Source: Promicromonospora sp. MEB111 (GTDB lineage: Bacteria > Actinomycetota > Actinomycetes > Actinomycetales > Cellulomonadaceae). Taken from it: a stretch of DNA of 64,000 nucleotides. Shown one piece after another: positions 7,924-16,910 of the stretch (its first letter is position 1; each line of letters opens with the position of its first letter). Location of the stretch: the NCBI RefSeq assembly GCF_030209445.1, contig NZ_JARVSD010000003.1, positions 356,336-420,335 on the forward strand, given 5' to 3'. Under the pieces are notes generated by a model. That model saw nothing but the letters and a program-made list of their open reading frames with translations, ran no database searches and was not told the origin of the DNA. The translations under genes and the position numbers were made by a program.

Positions 7924-8936
7924 GCGAGGACGACGGGCGTGCCAGGATGACTCGCATGGGCCGATCGTCCTGGTGGGTTCCGCTCCGATGGGCAGTCGGA
8001 GCGCTGGTCGCCGCCGTCCTCACCACCGTCGCCACGGCGCCGGACCGCGACCCTGCCGGGTCCGGGCCGACGGCGGGGCAGGCCGCGCCGTCCGCCATGG
8101 GGGGACCCGTGGGCGACGGCACCACCTCGGCCGACGACGCCGTCCCCACCACGTTCCCCGGGCCCGGGACCGCGGGTCTGCCCGAGGGCTGGACGCCGCG
8201 GCGCACCCACACGGGGGACCTCCACCTGACCGAGCCGGGCGAGGTCGTCAGTGACCTGCGGATCACGGATGGCATCATCTCCGTCGAGGCCGAGAACGTG
8301 ACCCTGCGGCGCGTGCAGGCCGTCGGCTCCCGGGTGGTCAACGACGCCGGCCCGGTGTGCGGGTCGGGCCTCGTGGTCGAGTCGTCCGAGTTCGTCCGGA
8401 GCGACGTCCGGACGGGGGACGGCGACCTGCAGGTGATCGGCAACGGCGGGTTCACGGTGCGCGACGTGGTGATCGACGGCGTGCCCGAGGGCATCCGCGT
8501 GGGCGCCAAGCAGTGCGGCGACGTCGTCGTGGAGGACTCGTTCATCCGGGTGGTGCCGCCCGACGTCTGCAACGACTGGCACGGCGACGGCATCCAGGGC
8601 TACGGCGGCGGCAGCGTGACCGTACGGAACACCCGGATCATCATGCGCGAGACCGCCGAGTGCTACGGCACGGCGCCGTTCTTCTACCCGAGCGGCCAGG
8701 GCAACACGTCGCTGACCGTCGACGGGCTCCTGGTCGAGGGCGGCGGCTACGCGTTCCGCGCCGGCACCGAGGGCAGCGTGCGCAACCTACAGGTGGTGCA
8801 GGACACCTGGGGCTACGGGCCCGTCGACGTCCTGTGCCCCGCCCTGACGACCTGGCAGGCGCACACCGTGACGGCCGACAAGGAGGGCCGCACCACGCCG
8901 GTGGACCCGATCGAGTGCGGCGGCAGCGGCAACTGA
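7920..8936 (+). CDS. Exported right-handed beta-helix protein
   Basis: 338 residues from the ATG overlapping the upstream stop; an internal ATG ten codons on is also possible. A basic N terminus and one hydrophobic segment near residues 18-37 form a signal anchor, followed by a Pro/Thr/Gly-rich linker to about residue 100. The rest has short repeating strands with V-x-N-x-x-I turns (ENVTLRRVQ, GGFTVRDVVIDG, GSVTVRNTRI) typical of pectate-lyase-like parallel beta-helices. Four or more cysteines suggest disulphides outside the cell. Such proteins often bind or cleave polysaccharides. Coupling to a glycosyltransferase suggests it works on the same polymer. No catalytic residues can be assigned. 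Confidence 0.75.
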   Translation: MSEDDGRARMTRMGRSSWWVPLRWAVGALVAAVLTTVATAPDRDPAGSGPTAGQAAPSAMGGPVGDGTTSADDAVPTTFPGPGTAGLPEGWTPRRTHTGDLHLTEPGEVVSDLRITDGIISVEAENVTLRRVQAVGSRVVNDAGPVCGSGLVVESSEFVRSDVRTGDGDLQVIGNGGFTVRDVVIDGVPEGIRVGAKQCGDVVVEDSFIRVVPPDVCNDWHGDGIQGYGGGSVTVRNTRIIMRETAECYGTAPFFYPSGQGNTSLTVDGLLVEGGGYAFRAGTEGSVRNLQVVQDTWGYGPVDVLCPALTTWQAHTVTADKEGRTTPVDPIECGGSGN

Positions 8937-8975
8937 GCAGCTCCGCCGTCAGCCCCTCCGCCCGTCAGACCCTCG

Positions 8976-9812
8976 TCAGACCCGGGAGCTCGCGTCCCGC
9001 TCCCACGTGGTGAAGTCGCCCGCGCGCACCGCCGCGCGGGCGCGCAGCCGCCCGGCCAGCACCACGCCGAGGAACACGGGCACCTTGAGCGCCAGGCCCG
9101 GCCGCTCCCGGACCACCCGCCGGAGGTCGCCGAGCGAGGTCCGTGCCTCGGCGCCGCGGAGACCAGCCCGGTCCGCCTGGACGTTCCCGGTGGTCACGCG
9201 CGCCCGGCGGCGCACCAGGTCGCGCAGGGTGCGCGCCGGGTGCACGACGACGGCGACGTCCGCCACCACGACGCGCTCGTGCGGGTCGAACGCCTCGGAC
9301 AGCACCAGGTCGTCGGCCATCACCTCGGGCAGTCGGGCGATCCGGCCGGCGGCGGCCCGGGACACGGCCAGCACCCCGCGCCCGAACAGGCCCGAGCGCA
9401 CGGTGGGCAGCGCCTCCCAGACGTCGTAGTACCAGCGCGCGAGCAGCGTGACCCCCGTGCGGGGCATCGTGCGCGACGGCGCCGCGACGGCGGCACCCCC
9501 GGGGCCCACCGCGGCCGCGAGCCGGGCCACGCCGTCGGCGGTGATCTCGACGTCGGCGTCCAGGTACACCCGCGGGAACGTGCCGGCCACCCGGTCGGCC
9601 GCGCGCAGGGCGCGGGCCTTGGAGGGCTCGGGCAGGTCGAGGACGGTCACGGGATACCCCGCGGCCACGCCCGCCGTCCCGTCCATGCACCCGTTGCAGG
9701 CCACCACCACCTCCAGCAGCCCCGGCTCTGCGCACAGCGCGTCCAGGAGACGGCCGATCGTGCGCTCCTCGTCGTGCGCGGGCACGACGACGGACGCCAC
9801 CGGCCCGCTCAT
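8976..9812 (-). CDS. Glycosyltransferase family 2
   Basis: 278 residues; ATG at 9812 overlaps the stop of the upstream glycosyltransferase (ATGA). It starts with the GT-A signature VASVVVPAHDEERTIGRLL, with a DAD-type motif in VYLDADVEIT near residue 90 that binds the metal and nucleotide sugar. The segment around VMADDLVLSEAF supplies the likely acceptor-side acid. The C terminus has a hydrophobic stretch (VFLGVVLAGRL) that may touch the membrane. It is the last gene of a three-gene operon with another GT2 and a polysaccharide deacetylase. Confidence 0.87.
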   Translation of the reverse strand: MSGPVASVVVPAHDEERTIGRLLDALCAEPGLLEVVVACNGCMDGTAGVAAGYPVTVLDLPEPSKARALRAADRVAGTFPRVYLDADVEITADGVARLAAAVGPGGAAVAAPSRTMPRTGVTLLARWYYDVWEALPTVRSGLFGRGVLAVSRAAAGRIARLPEVMADDLVLSEAFDPHERVVVADVAVVVHPARTLRDLVRRRARVTTGNVQADRAGLRGAEARTSLGDLRRVVRERPGLALKVPVFLGVVLAGRLRARAAVRAGDFTTWERDASSRV

Positions 9813-10708
9813 CGCGGCAGCACCTCGTCGCTCGCGCCGAGCGCCGCCGGGCGCCGGGCCGGACGGACCAGCGCCCGCAGCGTGGGCCACGACGCCCGGT
9901 GGCCCAGCAGGCCGCGCCGGAGCTCCACGAGCAGGGTCACCCCGTAGTACATCCAGGCCGCGCGCGTGCCGCGCCGGCGCCGGATCAGTCGCACCCGGTT
10001 CAGCATCAGCATGGTGTGCGTCTCGTGGCTCGTGCCCGAGCCACCGCCGATGTGCATGCCGCCCGCCGTCGGCGTGTAGACGGAACGCCAGCCACGGTCC
10101 CGCGCGCGGAGCGCGAAGTCCGTCTCCTCGGAGTAGAGGAAGAACGACTCGTCGAACCCGCCCAGGGTGTCGAAGCACTCCCGGTCCACGAGCCAGATCG
10201 CGCCGACGGCCCAGTCCACCGGGTGCTCGGTGGTGTAGGCCCGCGGGTCCTCGATCCGCTCGGCGAAGGCCGGCAGGCGCGTGAAGCTCAGCCCGCCGGC
10301 CCGGGCGACGGTGGGCGTGCGGCGCAGGGTCCGGGACAGGCTCCCGTCCTCCTCGCGCGTGCGCGGCACCACGATGCCGACCCCCGGCCGGTGCAGCACG
10401 CCGAGCATCCGCGGGACGGCGTCGGCGTCGAGCTCCACGTCCGGGTTGAGCACGAGGATCGCGGCCGACTCCGGCGCGTACCGCACCGCCTTGTTCATCC
10501 CCGCCCCGTAGCCGTCGTTGACGCTCTCCACGACGGAGCAGTCGCCCCGGCGCCGCAGCAGCGTGAGCGTCTCGTCCGTGGACCCGTTGTCGACCACCAC
10601 CGTGGTGTACGGGACGTCGCCGAAGGCCGCGGGCAGGCTGTCGAGCAGCGCGTCCACGTGCCGTGCGCTGTTGTAGGTCACGACCACCGCGGCGACCTCG
10701 GCCCCCAT
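9809..10708 (-). CDS. Glycosyltransferase family 2, rhamnosyltransferase-like
   Basis: 299 residues with GT-A motifs VVVTYNSARHVDALLDSLP, VVDNGSTDETL and LVLNPDVELD (metal-binding acidic residues). The block GGFDESFFLYSEETDFALRARDRGW is cut here to its key residues: an E-E-x-D pair near residue 190 typical of WbbL/rhamnosyltransferase-like enzymes. That subfamily commonly adds rhamnose to lipid-linked sugars; whether this one does is not shown. The gene overlaps the deacetylase gene upstream by one base and the next GT2 downstream by four. Confidence 0.87.
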   Translation of the reverse strand: MGAEVAAVVVTYNSARHVDALLDSLPAAFGDVPYTTVVVDNGSTDETLTLLRRRGDCSVVESVNDGYGAGMNKAVRYAPESAAILVLNPDVELDADAVPRMLGVLHRPGVGIVVPRTREEDGSLSRTLRRTPTVARAGGLSFTRLPAFAERIEDPRAYTTEHPVDWAVGAIWLVDRECFDTLGGFDESFFLYSEETDFALRARDRGWRSVYTPTAGGMHIGGGSGTSHETHTMLMLNRVRLIRRRRGTRAAWMYYGVTLLVELRRGLLGHRASWPTLRALVRPARRPAALGASDEVLPR

Positions 10709-11361
10709 CAGCGCAGCCCCTTGACGAACGTCCGGGCCCGGTCCGCCGCGCGGACGCTGTAGCGGTCCCCGTGCCGCAGCCAGGCGGCGACGTCGTCGGC
10801 CGTGTCGGTCGCGCGGAGGCTGAACCGGGCCTGCCGCCAGGACCCCGGCCGGGCCAGCGCCCGGTCGCTGGTGTAGACCCGCGTGTAGCCCAGCCTGCGC
10901 AGCGCGGTCAGGGTGGTCCGGTCGTAGCGGCCCAGCGGGCAGGCAGCCGTGCGCACCGGCTCCTCCAGCACGTCCTCCAGGCGCTCGCGGGCCAGGACGA
11001 GCTCCTCCCGCAGCTCCGGCGGGCGCAGCCGGCGCCAGACCCGGTGGTGCATGCCGTGCGACCCCACGCCCATCCCGGACCGGCGCAGCGCGCGCACGTC
11101 GCCGGCGGACAGCGAGCCCGGGTGGCCCAGGCGGCCGGCGATGACGAAGAAGTCGGCCGTCCGCCCGCGCCCCACCAGCTCCGGGAGCGCCACCTCGACG
11201 TCGGACTCGTTGCCGTCGTCGAAGCTGAGCCGCACGTCCGGCCGGACGGCGACCACGTCGAGGACGCGCCGAAACGTGTCGGTGCCGATCCAGTAGGCGG
11301 CCTCCTCGGCCGGGGCGTCGTGCGGCGGCGTCCCGATGCCGTGAAAGCAGAGATTGATCAT
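10708..11361 (-). CDS. Polysaccharide deacetylase (NodB-like)
   Basis: 217 residues. The NodB domain shows the SFDDGN motif (general base and metal-binding aspartates at about 48-49) and SHGMHHR at about residue 105 (metal-binding histidines). A C-terminal RYDRTTL-containing block resembles the motif-3 region. No signal peptide is visible, so it may act in the cytoplasm on nucleotide- or lipid-linked intermediates. Family role: removes N-acetyl groups from GlcNAc-type residues. It is the first gene of an operon with two GT2 enzymes and lies behind the TCACCC pair of gap D. A free amine made this way could be the acceptor for another acyl group. Confidence 0.8.
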   Translation of the reverse strand: MINLCFHGIGTPPHDAPAEEAAYWIGTDTFRRVLDVVAVRPDVRLSFDDGNESDVEVALPELVGRGRTADFFVIAGRLGHPGSLSAGDVRALRRSGMGVGSHGMHHRVWRRLRPPELREELVLARERLEDVLEEPVRTAACPLGRYDRTTLTALRRLGYTRVYTSDRALARPGSWRQARFSLRATDTADDVAAWLRHGDRYSVRAADRARTFVKGLR

Positions 11362-11405
11362 TTGTTTATCGTGAACGACGACCCCCGGACGCGGAATGCA
11401 TTACC

Positions 11406-11423
11406 GGGTGATTCTCCGGGTGA
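11406..11423. promoter_or_regulatory. TCACCC tandem pair, gap D (11362-11444)
   Basis: GGGTGATTC occurs at 11406 and 11418, a 12-base period, so it reads GAATCACCC towards the deacetylase gene whose start lies 45 bases further left. The gap is only 83 bases, between the polymerase gene and the deacetylase operon. Its presence suggests the deacetylase operon has its own promoter instead of relying on read-through. Confidence 0.5.
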
Positions 11424-11444
11424 TTCCCGCGGTATGCGGCATAC

Positions 11445-12758
11445 CTATGCCTGGGCGCGCAGCGAACCCGCGACACCGACCAGGAGAAAGAGCGCGCCCA
11501 TCGTCATCGGGAACGCGAAGGCGTCGAAGAAGAGCAGGCTGACGAACCCGACGACCACCGAGGCCATCAGGGCCAGGGCGAGGTCGTAGGTCCGGGCGTC
11601 GGTGCCCCTGCTGCGCCTGCGGACCCGCACCAGCACCCGGACCGTGGCCGCGCCGATGCCGACGAACAGGACGGTCCCCACCAGCCCGACGGTCACCAGC
11701 AGCAGGAGGTACTGGTTGTCGAAGATCCGATAGGTGGGCAGGAACGTGCCGAGCCCACGCCCGAACAGGGGATCGCGCGCGATGAACTCGCCCGCCAGGT
11801 CGAACGAGCCGGTCCGGGAGGTGACGCTCGGGTCCTCGGACGCGCCGGTGAACAGGCCGAGGATCGAGGACAGCATGCCCGGCGCGACCACCAGGCCCGC
11901 CAGGGCGCCGACGGCGGTCACGCCGAGCATGATCCGGCGCCGGGAGCCCTTCCAGCCGAGGAGCAGGATGACCAGGCCGATGGCGGCGCCCACGTACGCG
12001 GACCGGGAGCCCGACAGGGGCACCAGCACGAGCGTCGCCGCGGCGGGTGCCCACCGCACCAGCGGCCTGCGCTCGGTGTGCTCGAAGCCGACGTGCAGGG
12101 TCAGCGGCAGCAGCATGGTCACGAGCACGCCGTACTCGATCGCGTGGGTCGCGGTGCCCTGCGGGCGGATCAGGCCGTTGCGCTCGCCGAGCTCGTAGGG
12201 CGCCGTGAGGGTCAGGCCCGGCAGGGCGAGCCGGTCCACGAGCAGCTCGCCGAGCACGAACTGTGCCAGCCCGAGCACGGCCAGGGCTCCGCTCGCGAGG
12301 GCCAGCCGCCACACGAGCGTGTCGCGCCGGGCGGCCGACGTGATGCCGTCGTGCGCCAGCAGGAGCACGCCGGACCAGGCGAGCAGCGCCAGGATCGCGA
12401 CGTCGGCGGGGCTCATCTCGTTGGACACCACGGGCCGGGACATGGCGATGACGTACGTGACCCCGACGCTGAACAGGAACAGGGCGAGCGAGACCCGGAT
12501 CAGCCGAGGCCCGCTCAGCCTCGGGCGGGCGGCCCCTACGCCGGTGAGCACCCACAGCAGCAGGCTGGCGAGGCCGACGGCCATCGACGGTGCGCCCGCG
12601 CTGCCGAGCGGCCCGATCACCAGCTTGGAGGGCACGGCGAACAGCAGGAGCAGGTAGACCGAGAGCCAGGTGACGACGTCGAACCGCACCGGCCGCCGCG
12701 GCACCGGCCGCGGCGGCGAGGCATGCCGCTGGACGGCGGCAGGCCGGGCCTGGGTCAC
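11445..12758 (-). CDS. O-antigen ligase / Wzy-type polymerase family membrane protein
   Basis: 437 residues with about ten to twelve hydrophobic segments and a long external loop between roughly residues 300 and 350 that carries R-T-x-S and GRGLGTF, the pattern of the Wzy_C / O-antigen ligase domain. Members either polymerise lipid-linked repeat units or transfer polymer to an acceptor at the outer face of the membrane. Presence of a flippase and two Wzz-like proteins nearby favours a polymerase role. The start overlaps the stop of the Wzz-like gene (ATGA). Confidence 0.82.
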   Translation of the reverse strand: MTQARPAAVQRHASPPRPVPRRPVRFDVVTWLSVYLLLLFAVPSKLVIGPLGSAGAPSMAVGLASLLLWVLTGVGAARPRLSGPRLIRVSLALFLFSVGVTYVIAMSRPVVSNEMSPADVAILALLAWSGVLLLAHDGITSAARRDTLVWRLALASGALAVLGLAQFVLGELLVDRLALPGLTLTAPYELGERNGLIRPQGTATHAIEYGVLVTMLLPLTLHVGFEHTERRPLVRWAPAAATLVLVPLSGSRSAYVGAAIGLVILLLGWKGSRRRIMLGVTAVGALAGLVVAPGMLSSILGLFTGASEDPSVTSRTGSFDLAGEFIARDPLFGRGLGTFLPTYRIFDNQYLLLLVTVGLVGTVLFVGIGAATVRVLVRVRRRSRGTDARTYDLALALMASVVVGFVSLLFFDAFAFPMTMGALFLLVGVAGSLRAQA

Positions 12759-13660
12759 CGGGACTCCGCGGAGGAGGCCCGGGCGGACGCGTCGTCCCTG
12801 CGGCGGTCACGTGAGTCGAGCGGGAGGTTGGGCCAGGACGGCAGGGCCCGGTCGTCCGCCGGCCGGCTCGCCGGCGGCTGCACCGACGGCGGCCGCACGG
12901 CGGGCAGCCGCACGGTCGCGGGCTTGGCCGGCTTGGCGTCGGCCTTGGCGTCCGGGTTCGGCCCGGCCGGCTTGGGCCCCGAGCTCGACGAACCGGCTGC
13001 GGACGGCGCCGGCACGGCCGGGTCCGCGCCGGGGCCCTCCGGAGCGGCCTGCCTGCGTCCCCGCGTCCGGCTGCGGACCAGCCCGTCGACCGCCACGGCC
13101 GCGACCACGGTCGCCACGAGCCCGATGCCGCCGGCGGCGATGACCATGCGCACCGTGCCGCTGTTGTCCGTCTTCGCCCGCTCGTCCTTGGCGAGGACCA
13201 GCGTCGAGACGACGGTGTTCTTCGGGGCGTCGACCTCCTCCTGGAGGCGCTCCAGCTCGACGGGGATCGACGAGGTGAGCAGCTCCAGGGTCTCGAGGGT
13301 GGCCGCGGGGCTGACGTCGGTCACGTCGACCGAGATCACCGGGCCGCGGGTCGACTCCTCGATGGCCACGACGTACTCGGCGTCGGCCGAGCCCGAGCTG
13401 AACCGCTCCTTGGCCACGTCGCTCTCGTAGTACGCGACCACCACGCGGGCGGGCAGGTCGAGCCCGCCGAGGGCCAGGAACGGGTTGCCGCCCTCGCCGA
13501 CGACCTGCTCGGACGGCACCAGCAGGACCAGCGCGCGGGCGGTGTAGACCGGCGGCTCGATGGTGCTCGCGCCGTACACGAGGCCGGCGGTCGCGAGCAG
13601 GCCCACGACGGTGACGATCCACCGCCGGCCCAAAGCTGCAATCACGTCGAGGAATGACAT
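12755..13660 (-). CDS. Wzz-like chain-length determinant with long C-terminal tail
   Basis: 301 residues. Two membrane segments (about 14-31 and 170-190) flank an extracytoplasmic domain, the layout of Wzz/polysaccharide co-polymerases. There is no tyrosine kinase domain after the second segment. Instead a tail of about 105 residues rich in Pro, Ala, Ser, Lys and Arg follows, which may contact another cytoplasmic protein. The gene precedes and overlaps the polymerase gene. It is divergent from a second Wzz-like gene at 13786, so the pair could form a mixed complex. Confidence 0.8.
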   Translation of the reverse strand: MSFLDVIAALGRRWIVTVVGLLATAGLVYGASTIEPPVYTARALVLLVPSEQVVGEGGNPFLALGGLDLPARVVVAYYESDVAKERFSSGSADAEYVVAIEESTRGPVISVDVTDVSPAATLETLELLTSSIPVELERLQEEVDAPKNTVVSTLVLAKDERAKTDNSGTVRMVIAAGGIGLVATVVAAVAVDGLVRSRTRGRRQAAPEGPGADPAVPAPSAAGSSSSGPKPAGPNPDAKADAKPAKPATVRLPAVRPPSVQPPASRPADDRALPSWPNLPLDSRDRRRDDASARASSAESR

Positions 13661-13663
13661 TTG

Positions 13664-13670
13664 TTCACCC
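13664..13670. promoter_or_regulatory. Single TTCACCC site, gap E (13661-13785)
   Basis: One TTCACCC lies just four bases upstream of the start codon of the minus-strand Wzz-like gene, in the divergent promoter region of the two Wzz-like genes. A degenerate GGGTAAA at 13717 may be a partner. This is the weakest of the seven gaps. GGAG at 13777-13780 is the ribosome site of the plus-strand gene. Confidence 0.3.
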
Positions 13671-13785
13671 TTTCCGGGCGTATCACGCCGCGCTCGACAA
13701 AGGTATCGTGCCGAGGGCGGGTAAAGGAACGAGTCGCGGAACTCCGGCGCGAATTTCGCCCGCTCCAGGAAATCGCGGAGAAGCT

Positions 13786-14418
13786 ATGACGTTGTGGGAC
13801 CTGATACGTGCGGCGCTGCGGCGCTGGCCCGTCCTGCTCGCGGGGGCCGCGGTCACGCTCGGGCTCGTGTACACCACCACGCTGGACGACGGCGTGTACT
13901 GGAGCCGTACCCAGGTCGTCTTCCTCGCACCCGCGAGCAAGACCTACCCGAACGCGCTGCGCACCACGTCCGAGGACCTGATCATCACGGCCGGCGCGGT
14001 CGCCAAGGCCGTGGCCGGGCCCGACGAGGTGACCAAGTACGCCTCGCCCGACGCGACCCTGGTGGGCGAGGGGCTGCGCGACGGCTGGTCGATCCGGCTG
14101 CCCGACACGGGCGGCCAGTGGGCCCCCAACTTCGCCCAGCAGGTGCTGTACGTCGAGGTCGTCGCCGCCACCGCCGAGGAGGTCGGGGCCCGGCAGGACG
14201 AGATCGTCGCGCAGATCGCCGACGAGCTGGACCGCCTGCAGCGCGACGCCGGGGTGGTGCCCGTCAACGACATCACCGTGACGGTCGCCCCGGAGTCCCT
14301 GGTCGTGCACCAGGTGGGGGGCTCGACCGTGCGGGCCGCCGGGATGGCGGGCCTGCTCGGCGCGAGCGCCACGTTCGCGCTCATCGCCGTGCTCGAGACG
14401 CGCGCCCGGCGCCGCTGA
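13786..14418 (+). CDS. Second Wzz-like chain-length protein
   Basis: 210 residues from the ATG at 13786, with GGAG six bases upstream. A membrane segment lies near residues 14-31 (WPVLLAGAAVTLGLVYTT) and a second near 185-202. The extracytoplasmic part between them has E-x-L-D and A-rich helices typical of Wzz proteins, and the protein ends with only a few basic residues. It is shorter than the divergent partner and lacks its tail. Both lack a kinase domain, so control of chain length here does not use a fused BY-kinase. A separate kinase could lie outside the window. Confidence 0.75.
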   Translation: MTLWDLIRAALRRWPVLLAGAAVTLGLVYTTTLDDGVYWSRTQVVFLAPASKTYPNALRTTSEDLIITAGAVAKAVAGPDEVTKYASPDATLVGEGLRDGWSIRLPDTGGQWAPNFAQQVLYVEVVAATAEEVGARQDEIVAQIADELDRLQRDAGVVPVNDITVTVAPESLVVHQVGGSTVRAAGMAGLLGASATFALIAVLETRARRR

Positions 14419-14434
14419 CCCGGGCCGCCGGCCG

Positions 14435-15652
14435 TCAGCCGTGCGCCGCGCCACGGACCTCGTCCTCCACGATGCGGGCCACCGCCTCCTGCGCCGGGCC
14501 CCAGGACCGGCCCACGACGCTGGCGGCGGCCTTCGCCGCGTACGCGGCGGCGTCGGGCCGCTCGACGGCGGCGGCGAGCCCGGCGGCGATCCCCGCCGCC
14601 GTCGGCTCGGCCCATCCCACGTACGGGTTGGGCAGGTCGGCGCGGGCCAGCGGCGAGTCGTTGACGACGGGCACGACGCCGGCGGCCAGCATCTCCTCGG
14701 CCACGAGGGAGATGTTGGTGAACGACATCGCGAGCCCCGCCACGACCCGCCCGTACAGGACGTTCAGCTCCGCCGGGGTGAGGCGGCCGTGGTACGTCAC
14801 CGGGAACGTCAGGTCCGCCGGGCGCGAGCCGTAGACGTGGATCTCCTGCTCGGGGTGCTCCCGGTGGAAGCGTTCGAGGGCGAGCCGGGCGAGCAGGTAG
14901 CCCCGGCGTCCGACGTCGGGCTTGGCGTAGAGCACCACCCCGGACCGGGGGGACTCGACCTCGGGGAGGTGGTACGTGTCGGTGTCGCACCCGAACGGGA
15001 CCACGTCGCTGGTCTGGCCCAGCTCGGACGTGAGGCAGCCGGCCACCATGTCGCCCAGCGCGATGCGCCGGAACGGGAACCGGTAGGTCATCGCCGCCAG
15101 CTCGTACTCCGACCCGCGCGGGTAGAAGTACGGCTCGTAGTCCTGGATGAAGTACAGGCGGTGGGTGGGCCGGTGGCTCCGGGCCACGATGACGTGCGCG
15201 GACTCCCAGGAGGACGCCACCACGGCGTCCATGCCGGTGATGCCCGCGCGTGCGTCCCGGACCTCGGCCCGCACACCGGGCCAGCCGTGCCGCAGCTCGG
15301 CGGTCCGCTGGACGATGTCCAGGCCGTGCCGGTCGTAGAGGAACACGACGCACTTGTGCCCCCGCGCCTCCAGCCCCTCGACCATGCGGAACAGGGTGGT
15401 GTGGCCGCCGGAGCCCGTCGCGGGCGGCGACGTCACCCAGCCCACGGTCAGCGGGCGGTCGCCGGCCACGGGCTCCGGCGTCGGGAGCGCCCGAGGGACG
15501 TCGGCGGCGATGTCGGCCGCGGAGAGCTGGAAGCCGAGCGCCGCGGCGTCCGTCGTCCGGTAGGCGCGCGCGGCGACGCGCTGGGCCAGCCCGCGCGCGC
15601 CCACGCGGCGCAGGCGGCGGAGCCGTGCGGTGGCCTTGGTCAGCCGGTTCAT
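14435..15652 (-). CDS. Glycosyltransferase family 4, WsaF-like
   Basis: 405 residues. After a basic N terminus comes VGWVTSPPATGSGGHTTLFR, a donor/acceptor loop seen in WsaF-type rhamnosyltransferases, and YFIQDYEPYFYPRGS in the middle, a block characteristic of that group. The C-terminal domain holds VLYAKPDVGRRGY and SLVAEEMLAAG with the catalytic-type glutamate pair. It is the last gene of the nine-gene operon, 49 bases after the preceding GT2 gene. A role in adding rhamnose or a related sugar is likely from the subfamily but not proven. Confidence 0.83.
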   Translation of the reverse strand: MNRLTKATARLRRLRRVGARGLAQRVAARAYRTTDAAALGFQLSAADIAADVPRALPTPEPVAGDRPLTVGWVTSPPATGSGGHTTLFRMVEGLEARGHKCVVFLYDRHGLDIVQRTAELRHGWPGVRAEVRDARAGITGMDAVVASSWESAHVIVARSHRPTHRLYFIQDYEPYFYPRGSEYELAAMTYRFPFRRIALGDMVAGCLTSELGQTSDVVPFGCDTDTYHLPEVESPRSGVVLYAKPDVGRRGYLLARLALERFHREHPEQEIHVYGSRPADLTFPVTYHGRLTPAELNVLYGRVVAGLAMSFTNISLVAEEMLAAGVVPVVNDSPLARADLPNPYVGWAEPTAAGIAAGLAAAVERPDAAAYAAKAAASVVGRSWGPAQEAVARIVEDEVRGAAHG

Positions 15653-15701
15653 CGGTGGTCCCCCTCGTCGTTCACGGGCGCGGGCGCGTCGTCGGGCGCC
15701 G

Positions 15702-16910
15702 TCACAGGCCGGACGTGGCCCAGCGCAGGTACATCAGCTCGGTCCGGGCCCGGCGGGTGATGCGGCGGACGACGGCGCCGTACCCGGCCCGTCCCGTCCG
15801 CTCGGCCCGCGCCGCCCGGCGGGCGATCCGCGCGGCCGAGGGCCACTCCCGGGAGCCCGGCCAGACCTCGACCGCGAGCTCCAGGTAGGGCGCGGGCGGC
15901 TCCGCCCGGTCGGCGGCCGCCGCCGCGTACCGCAGGGCGTCCTGGGCGAGGGCGGACCGGGCCCGGTCGTGCAGCCCGTGGGCGCCGGTGAGCCGGTCGC
16001 CGACGTTGGCGAACAGCCGGTCGTACGCGTCCGCGCGGGCGCGCAGGTCCAGCAGCGCGCCGGAGCCCTCGTTCACGCTCAGGCTCCCCGCGTGCTCGCG
16101 GTGCAGCGCCTGGTCGGCACCGCCCACGTAGCCGACGTCGGCGACGGCGGCGAACCGCAGCCACATCTCGACGTCCATCGTGAACCTGAGGTGCGGGTCC
16201 AGCGGCCCGACGTCCTTGAGCAGGTCGGCGCGCATGACCACCTCGGGGGAGGTGATGCAGCTGACGCCGGTGCGACAGCGCTCCGCCAGCCACGCGCGGC
16301 CGTCCCACACGGTCCAGGACAGCTCGCCCAGCGCCGGGACGGGCGGCGTGCCGTCGTCGAAGTGCTGCGGGTGGCCGTAGACGAGCCCCACCTCCGGGTG
16401 CTGCTCCAGCAGCGCCGTCGCCCGTGCGAGCGCGCCGGGCGGCAGCATGTCGTCGGCGTCCAGCCGCACCACGAACTCGCCCGTGCTGTGCTCCCAGCCT
16501 CGGTTGAACGACTCGACCTGGCCCAGGTTGCGCTCGTTCGCCAGCACCGTCACGCCCGGGTGCTCGGCCGCCAGGGCGCGCGCGACGGCGAGGCTGTCGT
16601 CCGTGGAGGCGTCGTCGACGAGGATCACCTCGACGTCGACCCCCTCCTGGGTCACGAGGCTGCCCACCGTCTGCGGCAGGAACCGGCCGTAGTCGTAGCA
16701 GGGCACCACCACCGAGACCCGGGGGCGCAGCTGCGGGGCCGACGGCGGCCGCCGCCGGTACGACCTGGGCGCCAGCGGCGACGGGACCCAGGACGCGAGC
16801 GTGCGCACGGCCCGGGCGCCGAGCCCCGGCCCGCCCGTGGCGTCGCGGTCCACCCGGGCGCGCCACGCGGCGGCCGCGTGGTCGAGGCGCCCGGCCCCGC
16901 CGGCGCTCAT
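15702..16910 (-). CDS. Glycosyltransferase family 2 with N-terminal extension
   Basis: 402 residues from the ATG at 16910, which shares one base with the stop of the aminotransferase gene. About 65 residues of basic, Arg-rich sequence precede the GT-A domain, whose motifs are SVVVPCYDYGRFLPQTV, ILVDDASTDDSL and VRLDADDMLPPGALA (metal-binding acids near residue 150). A FTMDVEMWLRFA block supplies the acceptor-side acid. The C-terminal 100 residues are helical and unassigned. The related enzyme at 19623-20672 shares the same architecture, so the two may be paralogs adding successive sugars. Confidence 0.86.
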   Translation of the reverse strand: MSAGGAGRLDHAAAAWRARVDRDATGGPGLGARAVRTLASWVPSPLAPRSYRRRPPSAPQLRPRVSVVVPCYDYGRFLPQTVGSLVTQEGVDVEVILVDDASTDDSLAVARALAAEHPGVTVLANERNLGQVESFNRGWEHSTGEFVVRLDADDMLPPGALARATALLEQHPEVGLVYGHPQHFDDGTPPVPALGELSWTVWDGRAWLAERCRTGVSCITSPEVVMRADLLKDVGPLDPHLRFTMDVEMWLRFAAVADVGYVGGADQALHREHAGSLSVNEGSGALLDLRARADAYDRLFANVGDRLTGAHGLHDRARSALAQDALRYAAAAADRAEPPAPYLELAVEVWPGSREWPSAARIARRAARAERTGRAGYGAVVRRITRRARTELMYLRWATSGL

